DNA from: HRBIN16 sp049969495
GTDB lineage: Bacteria; Armatimonadota; HRBIN16
NCBI GenBank assembly: GCA_049969495.1
Contig: JBMFOT010000005.1
Location: 1 to 64,000 of the forward strand
Reading direction: 5' to 3'
Length of the DNA stretch: 64,000 nt
The notes under the pieces: model-generated
What the model saw: the letters and a program-made list of their open reading frames with translations, nothing else
Database searches by the model: none
Told to the model about the DNA's origin: nothing
Shown here: piece by piece, positions 26,375-33,851 of the stretch
Position numbering within the stretch: position 1 is the first letter of the stretch
Layout of the letters: every line of letters starts with the position of its first letter
Made by a program: the position numbers and the translations under genes

Positions 26375-26403
26375 TTGCACCGTGCGCGATTTTATGATAT
26401 AAT
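26375..26403 (+). promoter_or_regulatory. Promoter of the initiator tRNA
   Basis: TTGCAC (26375-26380), a 17-bp spacer and a perfect TATAAT (26398-26403), 12 bp before the tRNA 5' end, with a GC-rich stretch after the -10 as often seen for stable RNA genes. Confidence 0.7.
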
Positions 26404-26415
26404 ATGGTACGGCGA

Positions 26416-26491
26416 CGCGGGGTGGAGCAGCGGTCAGCTCGCCGGGCTCATAACCCGGAGGTCGAGGGTTCAAATCCCTCCCCCGCACCCA
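26416..26491 (+). tRNA. Initiator tRNA-Met (CAT)
   Basis: A complete cloverleaf with CAT anticodon and CCA encoded. Initiator features are present: a C1-A72 mismatch at the end of the acceptor stem, A11-T24 in the D stem, and three G-C pairs closing the anticodon stem (CCGGG-CTCATAA-CCCGG). T-loop is GGTTCAAATCC. One oddity: if the last three bases of CACCCA are the CCA tail, base 73 is C, where initiator tRNAs nearly always have A. The gene stands alone, 12 bp after its promoter. Confidence 0.95.
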
Positions 26492-26583
26492 ATTTCGCTG
26501 CATGCTGCAGGTTATTACCCCTTGCTGAAGAAATCCCTTCACAGGCAATGCATCTCTCGTATACGGTGCTGTTGCCTTACCCC

Positions 26584-26620
26584 TTGACAAACTATCTGAT
26601 AAAGATTATCATTATTATAA
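26584..26620 (+). promoter_or_regulatory. katG promoter with overlapping PerR/Fur-like box
   Basis: TTGACA (26584-26589), a 17-bp spacer and TATCAT (26607-26612). The 15-mer TTATCATTATTATAA (26606-26620) differs from the PerR consensus TTATAATNATTATAA by one base and covers the -10, so a bound PerR- or Fur-type repressor would block transcription. This fits peroxide induction of katG. The regulator gene is not in the window. Confidence 0.65.
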
Positions 26621-26645
26621 ATCGCATACGGAGGAGAAGCAGGAG

Positions 26646-28844
26646 ATGAACGAGCAAGACAAAACCAACATCGCACCGGCTGCCAGCCACCCCGGAGTGG
26701 AAACGCAGCGTACCAACCGCGACTGGTGGCCGCACCAGCTGAACCTGAAAGTGCTGCATCAGAACACGCCCCAGTGTAACCCGATGGGAGAGGACTTTGA
26801 CTACGCCAAGGAGTTTGAGAGCCTCGACCTGGAGGCTGTGAAAAAGGACCTTCGCGAGCTGATGACACAGTCGCAGGACTGGTGGCCGGCGGACTTCGGG
26901 CACTACGGTGGGCTGATGATCCGCATGGCGTGGCACAGCGCAGGCACCTATCGCATTGGCGATGGCCGCGGTGGCGCAAGCAGCGGTCAGCAGCGATTCG
27001 CCCCACTCAACAGCTGGCCCGATAACGCCAACCTGGACAAGGCACGCCGTCTGCTGTGGCCCATCAAGCAAAAATACGGCAGAAAAATCTCGTGGGCGGA
27101 CCTGATAATTCTGGCGGGCAACGTGGCACTGGAGTCGATGGGCGCCAAGGTTATCGGATTTGGCGGCGGCCGCGAGGACTGGTGGGAGCCGGATGAGAGT
27201 GTGTACTGGGGACCAGAGGGGCAGTGGCTGGAAGACAAGCGCCACACTGCCGAAGGCGACCTGCAAAACCCGCTGGCAGCGGTGCAAATGGGGCTTATCT
27301 ACGTCAACCCCGAGGGACCAGGTGGTCAACCTGACCCTGTTGCTGCAGCCAAAGACATCCGCGAGACGTTCGGTCGGATGGGCATGAACGATGAGGAAAC
27401 GGTCGCGCTCATCGCAGGTGGGCATACCTTCGGCAAGGCTCACGGCGCAGGACCGGCTTCCTATGTGGGTCCTGAACCCGAAGCGGCTCCCGTCGAACAG
27501 CAGGGGCTAGGCTGGAAGAGCAGCTTTGGCTCTGGCAAAGGACCCGACACCATCACCAGCGGGCTGGAGGTCACCTGGACAACCACTCCCACGCGGTGGA
27601 GCAACAACTTCCTCGAAAACCTTTTTAAGTATGAGTGGGAACTGACCAAGAGCCCGGCGGGAGCATGGCAATGGGTCGCAAAAGATGCACCGGAGATTAT
27701 TCCCGATGCGTACGACCCCAGCAAGAAGCATCGTCCCACCATGCTGACTACCGACCTGGCGCTGCGCTATGACCCTGTTTACGAAAAGATTGCCCGACGG
27801 TTCCTGGAGAACCCGGACGAGTTTGCCGATGCCTTCGCACGCGCCTGGTTCAAGCTCACCCACCGCGATATGGGCCCGCGCACCCGCTACCTGGGACCAG
27901 ATGTGCCCAAAGAGGAGTTCATCTGGCAAGACCCCATCCCGGCAGTAGACCATCCGCTCGTGGAGGAACAGGACATCACTGGGCTCAAGGCGAAAATCCT
28001 TGCCTCTGGGCTGTCCATCTCGGAGCTGGTGTACACCGCCTGGTCCTCTGCCGCCACTTTCCGCGGCTCGGACAAGCGCGGAGGCGCGAACGGCGCGCGC
28101 ATCCGCCTCGCACCCCAGAAGGACTGGGAGGTGAACATGCCCGAGCAGCTGCACAAAGTGCTGAATGTGCTAGAGGGCATCCAGCGCGAGTTTAACGAGG
28201 CTCATGCCCACACCGACGGCAAGAAGGTGTCACTGGCTGACCTCATTGTGCTGGGCGGTTGCGCGGCGGTCGAGCAGGCAGCACGCAATGCGGGGTATGA
28301 AGTCACTGTACCCTTTACACCGGGACGCATGGATGCCTCGCAGGAGCAGACCGATGTGGAGTCCTTCGCCGTGCTGGAGCCGATTTACGACGGCTTCCGC
28401 AACTACCTGAAGGAACACTACAGTGTTCCTGCCGAGGTGCTGCTGGTGGACAAAGCGCAGCTGCTGACGCTAACTGCCCCTGAGATGACGGTACTGATAG
28501 GCGGTATGCGTGTGCTGAATGCCAACTACAACCGGTCACCACACGGCGTGTTCACCAAGCGTCCCGAAGTGCTTACCAACGACTTCTTTGTGAACCTGCT
28601 GGATATGAGCACCGAGTGGACGCCTGTGGACAAGGACGCCTATCTGTTCGAAGGGCGCGACCGCAAGACGGGTGAACTACGCTGGACAGCTACGCGCGTC
28701 GACCTGATATTCGGACACAACGCACAGCTGCGTGCCATCGCGGAAGTGTACGCCAGCGAGGACGGCAAGGAGAAATTCGTGCATGACTTCATTGCCGCGT
28801 GGAATAAGGTGATGAACCTCGACCGCTTCGACCTGCACCGATAG
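26646..28844 (+). CDS. katG: Catalase-peroxidase
   Basis: A 732-residue bifunctional haem enzyme that removes hydrogen peroxide. The distal site R93-W96-H97 (IRMAWHSAGTYR), the Met-Tyr-Trp adduct residues W96, Y219 and M245 (LIYVNPEGP, FGRMGMNDE) and the proximal haem ligand H260 (ALIAGGHTFGKAHG) are all present. The C-terminal half is the usual inactive duplicated peroxidase domain. The ATG follows GGAGG at good distance. It has its own promoter with a PerR/Fur-like box and a strong hairpin behind it, so it is a single-gene unit. Confidence 0.97.
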   Translation: MNEQDKTNIAPAASHPGVETQRTNRDWWPHQLNLKVLHQNTPQCNPMGEDFDYAKEFESLDLEAVKKDLRELMTQSQDWWPADFGHYGGLMIRMAWHSAGTYRIGDGRGGASSGQQRFAPLNSWPDNANLDKARRLLWPIKQKYGRKISWADLIILAGNVALESMGAKVIGFGGGREDWWEPDESVYWGPEGQWLEDKRHTAEGDLQNPLAAVQMGLIYVNPEGPGGQPDPVAAAKDIRETFGRMGMNDEETVALIAGGHTFGKAHGAGPASYVGPEPEAAPVEQQGLGWKSSFGSGKGPDTITSGLEVTWTTTPTRWSNNFLENLFKYEWELTKSPAGAWQWVAKDAPEIIPDAYDPSKKHRPTMLTTDLALRYDPVYEKIARRFLENPDEFADAFARAWFKLTHRDMGPRTRYLGPDVPKEEFIWQDPIPAVDHPLVEEQDITGLKAKILASGLSISELVYTAWSSAATFRGSDKRGGANGARIRLAPQKDWEVNMPEQLHKVLNVLEGIQREFNEAHAHTDGKKVSLADLIVLGGCAAVEQAARNAGYEVTVPFTPGRMDASQEQTDVESFAVLEPIYDGFRNYLKEHYSVPAEVLLVDKAQLLTLTAPEMTVLIGGMRVLNANYNRSPHGVFTKRPEVLTNDFFVNLLDMSTEWTPVDKDAYLFEGRDRKTGELRWTATRVDLIFGHNAQLRAIAEVYASEDGKEKFVHDFIAAWNKVMNLDRFDLHR

Positions 28845-28857
28845 GCGGCTGCAGGCT

Positions 28858-28891
28858 GGGTCACGACAGAGGCAGACCTCTGTCGTGACCC
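28858..28891. terminator. Perfect 15-bp hairpin between katG and the pterin dehydratase
   Basis: GGGTCACGACAGAGG (28858-28872) and its exact complement (28877-28891) enclose a 4-base loop. It sits between the stops of two convergent genes (28844 and 28892) and likely ends both transcripts, although there is no U-tract on either side. Its outer arms resemble the hairpin at 15464-15492. Confidence 0.6.
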
Positions 28892-29170
28892 TCATACGAT
28901 AGCGTCAATCTGGCGTGCCATCTCAAAATCCTTCTCAGTGAGTCCGCCCGCCGAATGGGTAGTCAAGTTCAATACGACGGTTTTATAGTGGATGGCAATG
29001 TAGGGATGATGGTTCATCTTCTCCGCCAGCAACCCCACATGTACCACGAACGCCAGTGCCTCCCGGAAGTTGTTAAAGTTTATCGTTCGGGTAATCTCCT
29101 TGCCCAGTCGCTTCCACTGGGGAGTTTTTTGCAGCAGTTGAGCAATCTGTTCATCGCTTAGCAAAGCCAT
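28892..29170 (-). CDS. 4a-hydroxytetrahydrobiopterin dehydratase (PCD/DCoH)
   Basis: A 92-residue protein from the ATG at 29170 (AAAGGAGGTG upstream). It carries the complete PCD signature: KMNHHPYIAIHYKTVVLNLT followed by THSAGGLTEKDFEMA, with the catalytic histidine pair HH-P and the TH-x-x-GGLT block. The family dehydrates 4a-hydroxytetrahydropterin after aromatic amino-acid hydroxylation; in bacteria without phenylalanine hydroxylase it has also been linked to molybdopterin. No hydroxylase gene is in the window. It lies 16 bp downstream of the MscS gene on the same strand. Confidence 0.92.
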   Translation of the reverse strand: MALLSDEQIAQLLQKTPQWKRLGKEITRTINFNNFREALAFVVHVGLLAEKMNHHPYIAIHYKTVVLNLTTHSAGGLTEKDFEMARQIDAIV

Positions 29171-29186
29171 TGGTACACCTCCTTTG

Positions 29187-29978
29187 CTATACCAGCGGTA
29201 CGCCCGCTTCACGCAATCGTTGAAGCAGTAATCCCTTCAGCTGCAGTTCGCGCACTTCGCGCTCTGGCGCAGGCACTTCACCGGTCAGACGCAGAGTGAC
29301 GGAAGCGGCGTCAAACGCACTCACTCCCACCACCGGTCGCTCCATACCTGCTTCGCTTGCAGCGGATTGTAACACATCCGTTACCATCCGCAGGTCGGCA
29401 GATGAAGCAACACGCACCTCTACGCTCACCTTCACGCCCCCTACTCGCGAGTGGTTGATCACCAGGTTCACGTCTCCGTTGGCGATAACCACCATCCTCC
29501 CCTGTTCATCGCGCAGGCGGGTAGTGCGCATCCCCACCTCTTCCACAACACCGCTGATGCCGCCAATCGTCACCACTTCCCCTACCACAAACTGGTTTTC
29601 CGCCAGCAGGAAAAAGCCCGATATCATATCCCTGACCAGACGCTGTGCCCCGAAACCAACGGCTAACCCTGCCACACCAGCCGTTGCCAGAAGGGGAGTG
29701 ATGTCCATGCCTATCGCGCGCAGCGCCATCAGCACGGTGATGATGAGCAACGTATATTCCACAATGCTGCGTATCAGGTTACCTAGGGTGCGAATGCGCG
29801 GCTTGTGTGCGGCAATACGCTCCACGCTCTCCAGGCGGTTCACCGTCGTACGCGCCAACCGCGCAACCAGAAAGCGTACGATCAGATACAGCAGGGCAAT
29901 CTTCAGCAGCTGCAACCCCGCGTCCACACTGCGCTGCAGGTGCTCTTCCAGTTTGAATCTGCTCCACCAGTCGGGCAT
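29187..29978 (-). CDS. MscS-family mechanosensitive channel
   Basis: A 263-residue channel with three membrane helices. The pore helix TM3 is evident: TPLLATAGVAGLAVGFGAQR followed by LVRDMISGFFLLAENQFVVG, with the alternating Ala/Gly packing and the usual break at LVRD. The beta domain (IGGISGVVEEVGMRTTRLRD, then the I-NG motif VVIANGDVNLVINHSR) and the cytoplasmic alpha-beta domain follow. This is the minimal MscS type that opens under osmotic downshock. A Crp-type site lies about 75 bp upstream, on the far side toward the regulator gene. Confidence 0.92.
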   Translation of the reverse strand: MPDWWSRFKLEEHLQRSVDAGLQLLKIALLYLIVRFLVARLARTTVNRLESVERIAAHKPRIRTLGNLIRSIVEYTLLIITVLMALRAIGMDITPLLATAGVAGLAVGFGAQRLVRDMISGFFLLAENQFVVGEVVTIGGISGVVEEVGMRTTRLRDEQGRMVVIANGDVNLVINHSRVGGVKVSVEVRVASSADLRMVTDVLQSAASEAGMERPVVGVSAFDAASVTLRLTGEVPAPEREVRELQLKGLLLQRLREAGVPLV

Positions 29979-30046
29979 GATTTCACCTCTCGCTCATAGA
30001 ATATCAGCTCGAACACTACCTGCGCAAGGCACAGGCTCAAACTCGA

Positions 30047-30062
30047 TGTGATTTGAGTCACT
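30047..30062. promoter_or_regulatory. Crp-type operator upstream of the Crp-family gene
   Basis: TGTGA-TTTGAG-TCACT, one mismatch from the palindrome TGTGA-N6-TCACA. It lies 65 bp before the Crp-family ATG and also upstream of the divergent MscS gene. A possible -10 (TACAAT, 30091-30096) follows. Two further copies are at 31156 and 31571. Confidence 0.6.
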
Positions 30063-30127
30063 ATACAGCGGGCGTCCCTGCCAAAGCAGGTACAATAAGA
30101 AACAGGTATCTCGGCTCGGGAGAAGCG

Positions 30128-30802
30128 ATGGAAGCACTGGAAGCCCTCAGACGCGTACTGTTTCTGCGCGATGCAGATGAGCAGATTCTGCGCAGCCTGC
30201 TCACTCGTGCTCGCACGATAAACGTGGCACGTGGCGAAGTGCTGTTCCTGCGCGGTGAACCGTGTCATGGATTATACGTTGTCTTGCAAGGCGCCATTCG
30301 CCTCTACAATAGCAGCTCCAGTGGTAGAGAACAGGTTATCGGCGTGGAGCGCAGCGGCTCCGTCATCGGGGAACTACCCCTCTTTGACGGTGGCAACCAG
30401 CCCTGCTCGGCGGAAGCGATGATGCCTTCTCGTTTGCTCTTCATCCCTCGCGACCACTTTCTCAACATACTCCATACCCACCCCCAGCTGATGCAGGCTG
30501 CCCTGCGTGCGCTGGCAATTCGAGTGCGTCGGTTGTTGCATCTGGTGGAAGAGCTCTCTCTGCACGAGGTACCCGAGCGCATCGCCCGCTATTTGCTCAC
30601 GCAGGCAAAGGAAAGAGGCACATGCTTCACCCTCGACTACACTCATGCCGAGCTGGCAGCCCAGCTCGGCACGGTGCGCGAAGTGGTCACGCGCACCCTC
30701 AACCGCTTCCGCAAAGCAGGCTGGATTGCCATGCAGAACGGGCAAATTACCGTAATAGACCCGGAAGCCCTGCAAGCTCTAGCCTGTAGCGAGGGCGACT
30801 AG
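30128..30802 (+). CDS. Crp/Fnr family transcription regulator
   Basis: A 224-residue protein starting at ATG 30128 (AGAAGCG ahead). Residues about 10-125 form the cyclic-nucleotide-binding fold (GEVLFLRGEPCHGLYVVLQG, GSVIGELPLFDGG), and about 150-220 the winged helix. The recognition helix reads TVREVVTRTLNRF: the R-E-x3-R pattern of E. coli Crp, which contacts TGTGA half-sites. The cAMP contacts of Crp (R-A-A or R-S-A after GEL) are not present: the loop reads GELPLFDGGNQPCSAEA, so the signal is probably something else. There is no N-terminal Fnr-type cysteine cluster. It overlaps the convergent ferredoxin gene by 4 bases. Autoregulation is suggested by the operator at 30047. Confidence 0.9.
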   Translation: MEALEALRRVLFLRDADEQILRSLLTRARTINVARGEVLFLRGEPCHGLYVVLQGAIRLYNSSSSGREQVIGVERSGSVIGELPLFDGGNQPCSAEAMMPSRLLFIPRDHFLNILHTHPQLMQAALRALAIRVRRLLHLVEELSLHEVPERIARYLLTQAKERGTCFTLDYTHAELAAQLGTVREVVTRTLNRFRKAGWIAMQNGQITVIDPEALQALACSEGD

Positions 30803-31077
30803 CCACCTACCTGACCACTGGCGAACGCCTCGCGGTTAATGCGGATGAAGTGCTGCCACTGACTGGGCACATCCGTCTCCGCGAAAATTGCACTGACGGG
30901 GCACTCCGGCTCGCACAGCCCGCAGTCGATGCACTCGTCCGGGTTAATGAACAGCATGTCGTAGCTGGTGCCGTCGTTGTCGGTGAAGACGCCTTCCTTG
31001 ATGCAATCCACCGGACAAACCGCCACGCAAGCCTTGTCTTTGACACCAATACAGGGTTCAGCAATCACGTACGCCAT
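30799..31077 (-). CDS. Ferredoxin, [3Fe-4S][4Fe-4S] type, paralogue A
   Basis: A 92-residue ferredoxin from the ATG at 31077 (AAGGAGGG upstream). First cluster motif: C-x-G-V-K-D-K-A-C-x3-C-P-V-D-C; second: C-I-D-C-G-L-C-x3-C-P-V, the pattern of seven- or eight-iron ferredoxins, followed by a helical tail. It carries electrons at low potential; the partner is unknown. A nearly identical copy is at 31226-31495 and both have a Crp-type operator ahead, so they probably form a regulon with the adjacent Crp-family regulator. Confidence 0.93.
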   Translation of the reverse strand: MAYVIAEPCIGVKDKACVAVCPVDCIKEGVFTDNDGTSYDMLFINPDECIDCGLCEPECPVSAIFAETDVPSQWQHFIRINREAFASGQVGG

Positions 31078-31155
31078 TTTGATAACCCTCCTTCGCAAGT
31101 TCGTGGCACGATCGTGATACTGTCTTTATCTTATCCGAAGTACGGCACAAAACGC

Positions 31156-31171
31156 CGTGACTTAAATCACA
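31156..31171. promoter_or_regulatory. Crp-type operator upstream of ferredoxin A
   Basis: CGTGA-CTTAAA-TCACA (one mismatch from TGTGA-N6-TCACA). Its centre lies about 42 bp upstream of the start predicted from a weak -10 (TAAGAT on the minus strand, 31133-31128), the place of a class II activator site. Confidence 0.6.
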
Positions 31172-31189
31172 GCAGCGGAGGGAAGACGC

Positions 31190-31216
31190 AAGGGGGTGAA
31201 CAACCACCCCCTTTTT
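31190..31216 (+). terminator. Hairpin with T-run between the two ferredoxin genes
   Basis: AAGGGGGTG and CACCCCCTT form a perfect 9-bp stem with loop AACAAC, followed on the plus strand by a T5 run. As a classical terminator it points to the plus strand, where no gene is read; on the minus strand the stem alone lies just after the ferredoxin B stop and may separate the two ferredoxin transcripts. Confidence 0.6.
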
Positions 31217-31225
31217 GTGGTAGCA

Positions 31226-31495
31226 CTATCCAACTTGCCCACTGGCGAAGGCTTCCCGGTTGATGCGAGCGAACTGTTTCAACTCTTCGGGTAGGTCCGT
31301 CTCGGCGAAGATGGAATTCGTGGGGCACTCCGGCTCGCATACACCGCAGTCAATGCATTCATCTGGGTTGATGAACAGCATGTCGTAAACTTTACCGTCG
31401 CTGTCGGTAAAGGTACCTTCTTTGATGCAATCCACAGGACACACCTCGACGCAGGTGTTGTCCTTGGTACAGGTGTCCACAATGACGTATGCCAT
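31226..31495 (-). CDS. Ferredoxin, [3Fe-4S][4Fe-4S] type, paralogue B
   Basis: An 89-residue tandem paralogue of the ferredoxin at 30799-31077, sharing the start MAYVI, the blocks CPVDCIKEG, YDMLFINPDECIDCG, CEPECP and the end INREAFASGQVG. It differs in the first cluster (DTCTKDNTCVEVCPVDC), which has three residues between the first Cys pair like paralogue A minus one, and in the central charge. Start at ATG 31495. The promoter carries a perfect Crp-type palindrome at -41.5. Two copies suggest different redox partners or dose. Confidence 0.93.
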   Translation of the reverse strand: MAYVIVDTCTKDNTCVEVCPVDCIKEGTFTDSDGKVYDMLFINPDECIDCGVCEPECPTNSIFAETDLPEELKQFARINREAFASGQVG

Positions 31496-31526
31496 CGCTA
31501 GCCTCCGTTCGTTCAACACACAATTT

Positions 31527-31537
31527 GCTAAATTAGC
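31527..31537. promoter_or_regulatory. Small palindrome at the ferredoxin B start site
   Basis: GCTAA-A-TTAGC, a perfect inverted repeat that covers the transcription start predicted for ferredoxin B. It could be a second operator, for a repressor. Confidence 0.3.
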
Positions 31538-31543
31538 ATATCT

Positions 31544-31586
31544 ACTATACTAGATGAATTTATCAAATGCTGTGACTTATATCACA
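31544..31586 (-). promoter_or_regulatory. Ferredoxin B promoter with Crp-type operator at -41.5
   Basis: The -10 is TATAGT (31549-31544, minus strand), giving a start near 31537. The palindrome TGTGA-CTTATA-TCACA (31571-31586) is perfect and its centre (31578.5) lies 41.5 bp upstream of that start, the exact class II activator position. There is no -35 hexamer of note, as expected for an activator-dependent promoter. Confidence 0.7.
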
Positions 31587-31640
31587 GGAAGACAGAGTGA
31601 AAAGTGACCTCTTACTGAAGTAGATGGCAGTGCTGAACCT

Positions 31641-33851
31641 TCAATGCAAGGCTCTTACGATGAAGTTCAACACCAGAAGCACGCTGAAGGCGATGCCCAA
31701 AGGCAACAGCGTAGCAACCCACGCCCACTTCGCGCTCTTGGTTTCACGCCATATTGTCAGGATGGTAGTGGAGCACGGGTTGTGCAACAGCGAGAAGAGC
31801 ATCAAGCTGATAGCGGTCATCGTCGTCCAGCCATGCTGTTCCACCAGCAGGCGACGCAGGTCGTTCAGGCTTTCCAACTCGGTCATCATGCCCGCGCCCA
31901 TGTAGGTCATGATGATAGTGGGCACCACGATCTCGTTGGCGGGGATGGCGATGATATACGCCAGCAACACCACGCCGTCCAGCCCGATAGCGCGTCCAAC
32001 AGGGTCCAGCCAGCTGGATATCCACTGCGCCAGGCTCTGCCCGCCCGCGTGAATGTTAGCCAGCAACCAGATAACCCCACCCGCCGGCGCAGCCATGACC
32101 ACCGCTCGCCACAACACCAGCAAGGTACGGTCAATCAGAGAAGTGTACAGCACCGCTAGCACGTTGGGCTTACGGTATGGGGGTAGCTCTAGGGTGAAAC
32201 TGCTGGCTTCGCCCTTTAACACAGTGCGCGATAGCCCTGCGGATACGATGAAGGTGGTCAGTACCCCCACCAGTACCACAGCAAGCAGTGCGCCAGCAGC
32301 TGCCGCCGCTGCGAATGCGGGTGGGAACGCTGCTGCCACAAACAGCGTGCTCATGGTAATCAACAGAGGCCACCGCCCATTGCAGGGCATGAAGTTGTTG
32401 GTGAGGATGGCTATGAGCCGTTCCCTTGGCGAGTTGATGATGCGCGTGGCTACCACACCTGCCGCGTTACAGCCCAGCCCCATCGCCATGGTCAACGCCT
32501 GCTTGCCGTGGGCGCCCGCCTTCTTAAAAAACCAGTCCATATTGAACGCCACACGCGGCAGATAGCCCATATCCTCCAGGATGGTGAATATCGGGAAGAA
32601 GATTGCCATCGGTGGGAGCATGACGGAGACCACCCACGCCAGCCCCCGATAGATGCCATGCCATAGAAAGCCGGTGAGCCACCAGGGTGCGCCCAGCGCG
32701 CTGAACAAAGCGCTGCCTTTCGCTTCCAACCAGAACAACCCTGTCGCGATAAATTCGGAAATCACGTTCGCGCCCTGAATGGTAACCCAGAAAACCCCCA
32801 TCAGCAGCAATCCCATGATGGGCAGTCCCCAGACGCGCGAGGTCAGAATCCTGTCCAGCCGCTGGTCCCAGTCCCAGCGACGCTCGCCCTTCCGGTGCAC
32901 TACTTTCCGGGCGATGGCTTCCGCTTCGGCATATAGCGATTCCACCATACGGTCGCGGAATGACCCCTCCAGCTGGCGTTGCAGCCTTTCAACATGTGAA
33001 AGGATATGGGCGGCGTGCGCACGTGCAATCGCCATCTCCTCCTCGCCGGCGTCACTTCTGACAAGGCGTAGCAGCTCACCGCTCTCCAGTGACCGACGCA
33101 CGTTGTAGTCGCCGTCCAGCAAGCGCATCGCTACCCAGCGAGCGTTGGGGAGGTCGGGATAGGCTTGTTGTATCACAGGCATCAGTTCCGCCAGAGCCTG
33201 CTCCACCTTCTCGTCCACCTTCGCCCGACGCGGCGAGGTGCGGAGCCTGCCCTGCACCAGCTCTGCTACTGTTTGCATCAGCAAGCCAAGCCCCGTGCCC
33301 TGCCGCGCCGCGGTAGGCACAACGGGCACGCCCAGCTCCCACGCCAGCGCACGATGGTCTATCTCAATGCCCTTGCGTTGCGCCTCGTCCATCAGGTTCA
33401 GGCACACCACCACACGGTCGGTAATCTCCAGTACCTGCAGCACGAGGTTCAGGTTGCGCTCCAGTGCGGTGGCATCCACCACCACAACCACTACGTCGGG
33501 TTTGGTGAATAGCAAGAAGTCTCGCGCGACCTCTTCGTCCACCGAGGCGGAGAGCAAGGAGTAGGTACCCGGCAGGTCCACGATTTTGTATCGCTTGCCG
33601 TTGAACTCGAACGCGCCCTCCATCCGTGTGACCGTCTTGCCGGGCCAGTTGCCGGTGTGCTGGCGCAAGCCGGTGAGCGCGTTGAACACGGTGCTCTTGC
33701 CGGTGTTCGGATTGCCAGCCAGTGCCAGCACATAGTCGAAGGAGTCCACACGCACGCCCATCTGCACCAGATGTTCGCGCAGGGCGCATGACTCACAGCC
33801 TTGACCGGTTACCTCTCTCATCTCTCCACCTGTCTCATTGACATCAACCAC
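31641..33851 (-). CDS. feoB: Ferrous iron transport protein B
   Basis: A 736-residue GTP-gated ferrous iron transporter. The N-terminal G domain has G1 GNPNTGKST, switch region TGNWPGKTV, G3 VDLPGTYSL and G4 NLMDEA; a helical spacer follows, then the membrane core with two Gate motifs and a Cys-containing pore helix (GLGCNAAGV, LTNNFMPCNGRWPLL) and a second half ending VLLVLNFIVRAL. An N-terminal extension has C-x2-C-x-L (GQGCESCALREHLVQMG), a possible metal site. The start is GTG 33851, which overlaps the stop of the DtxR-FeoA gene by one base; an ATG ten codons later is an alternative. FeoA is supplied by the fused upstream protein. Confidence 0.96.
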   Translation of the reverse strand: MVDVNETGGEMREVTGQGCESCALREHLVQMGVRVDSFDYVLALAGNPNTGKSTVFNALTGLRQHTGNWPGKTVTRMEGAFEFNGKRYKIVDLPGTYSLLSASVDEEVARDFLLFTKPDVVVVVVDATALERNLNLVLQVLEITDRVVVCLNLMDEAQRKGIEIDHRALAWELGVPVVPTAARQGTGLGLLMQTVAELVQGRLRTSPRRAKVDEKVEQALAELMPVIQQAYPDLPNARWVAMRLLDGDYNVRRSLESGELLRLVRSDAGEEEMAIARAHAAHILSHVERLQRQLEGSFRDRMVESLYAEAEAIARKVVHRKGERRWDWDQRLDRILTSRVWGLPIMGLLLMGVFWVTIQGANVISEFIATGLFWLEAKGSALFSALGAPWWLTGFLWHGIYRGLAWVVSVMLPPMAIFFPIFTILEDMGYLPRVAFNMDWFFKKAGAHGKQALTMAMGLGCNAAGVVATRIINSPRERLIAILTNNFMPCNGRWPLLITMSTLFVAAAFPPAFAAAAAAGALLAVVLVGVLTTFIVSAGLSRTVLKGEASSFTLELPPYRKPNVLAVLYTSLIDRTLLVLWRAVVMAAPAGGVIWLLANIHAGGQSLAQWISSWLDPVGRAIGLDGVVLLAYIIAIPANEIVVPTIIMTYMGAGMMTELESLNDLRRLLVEQHGWTTMTAISLMLFSLLHNPCSTTILTIWRETKSAKWAWVATLLPLGIAFSVLLVLNFIVRALH

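Noticed and set aside
31190..31216. Terminator of the Crp-family gene
   Set aside because: The T-run points to the plus strand, but the Crp-family gene ends 390 bp before and a minus-strand gene lies between; assignment to that gene is not supported.
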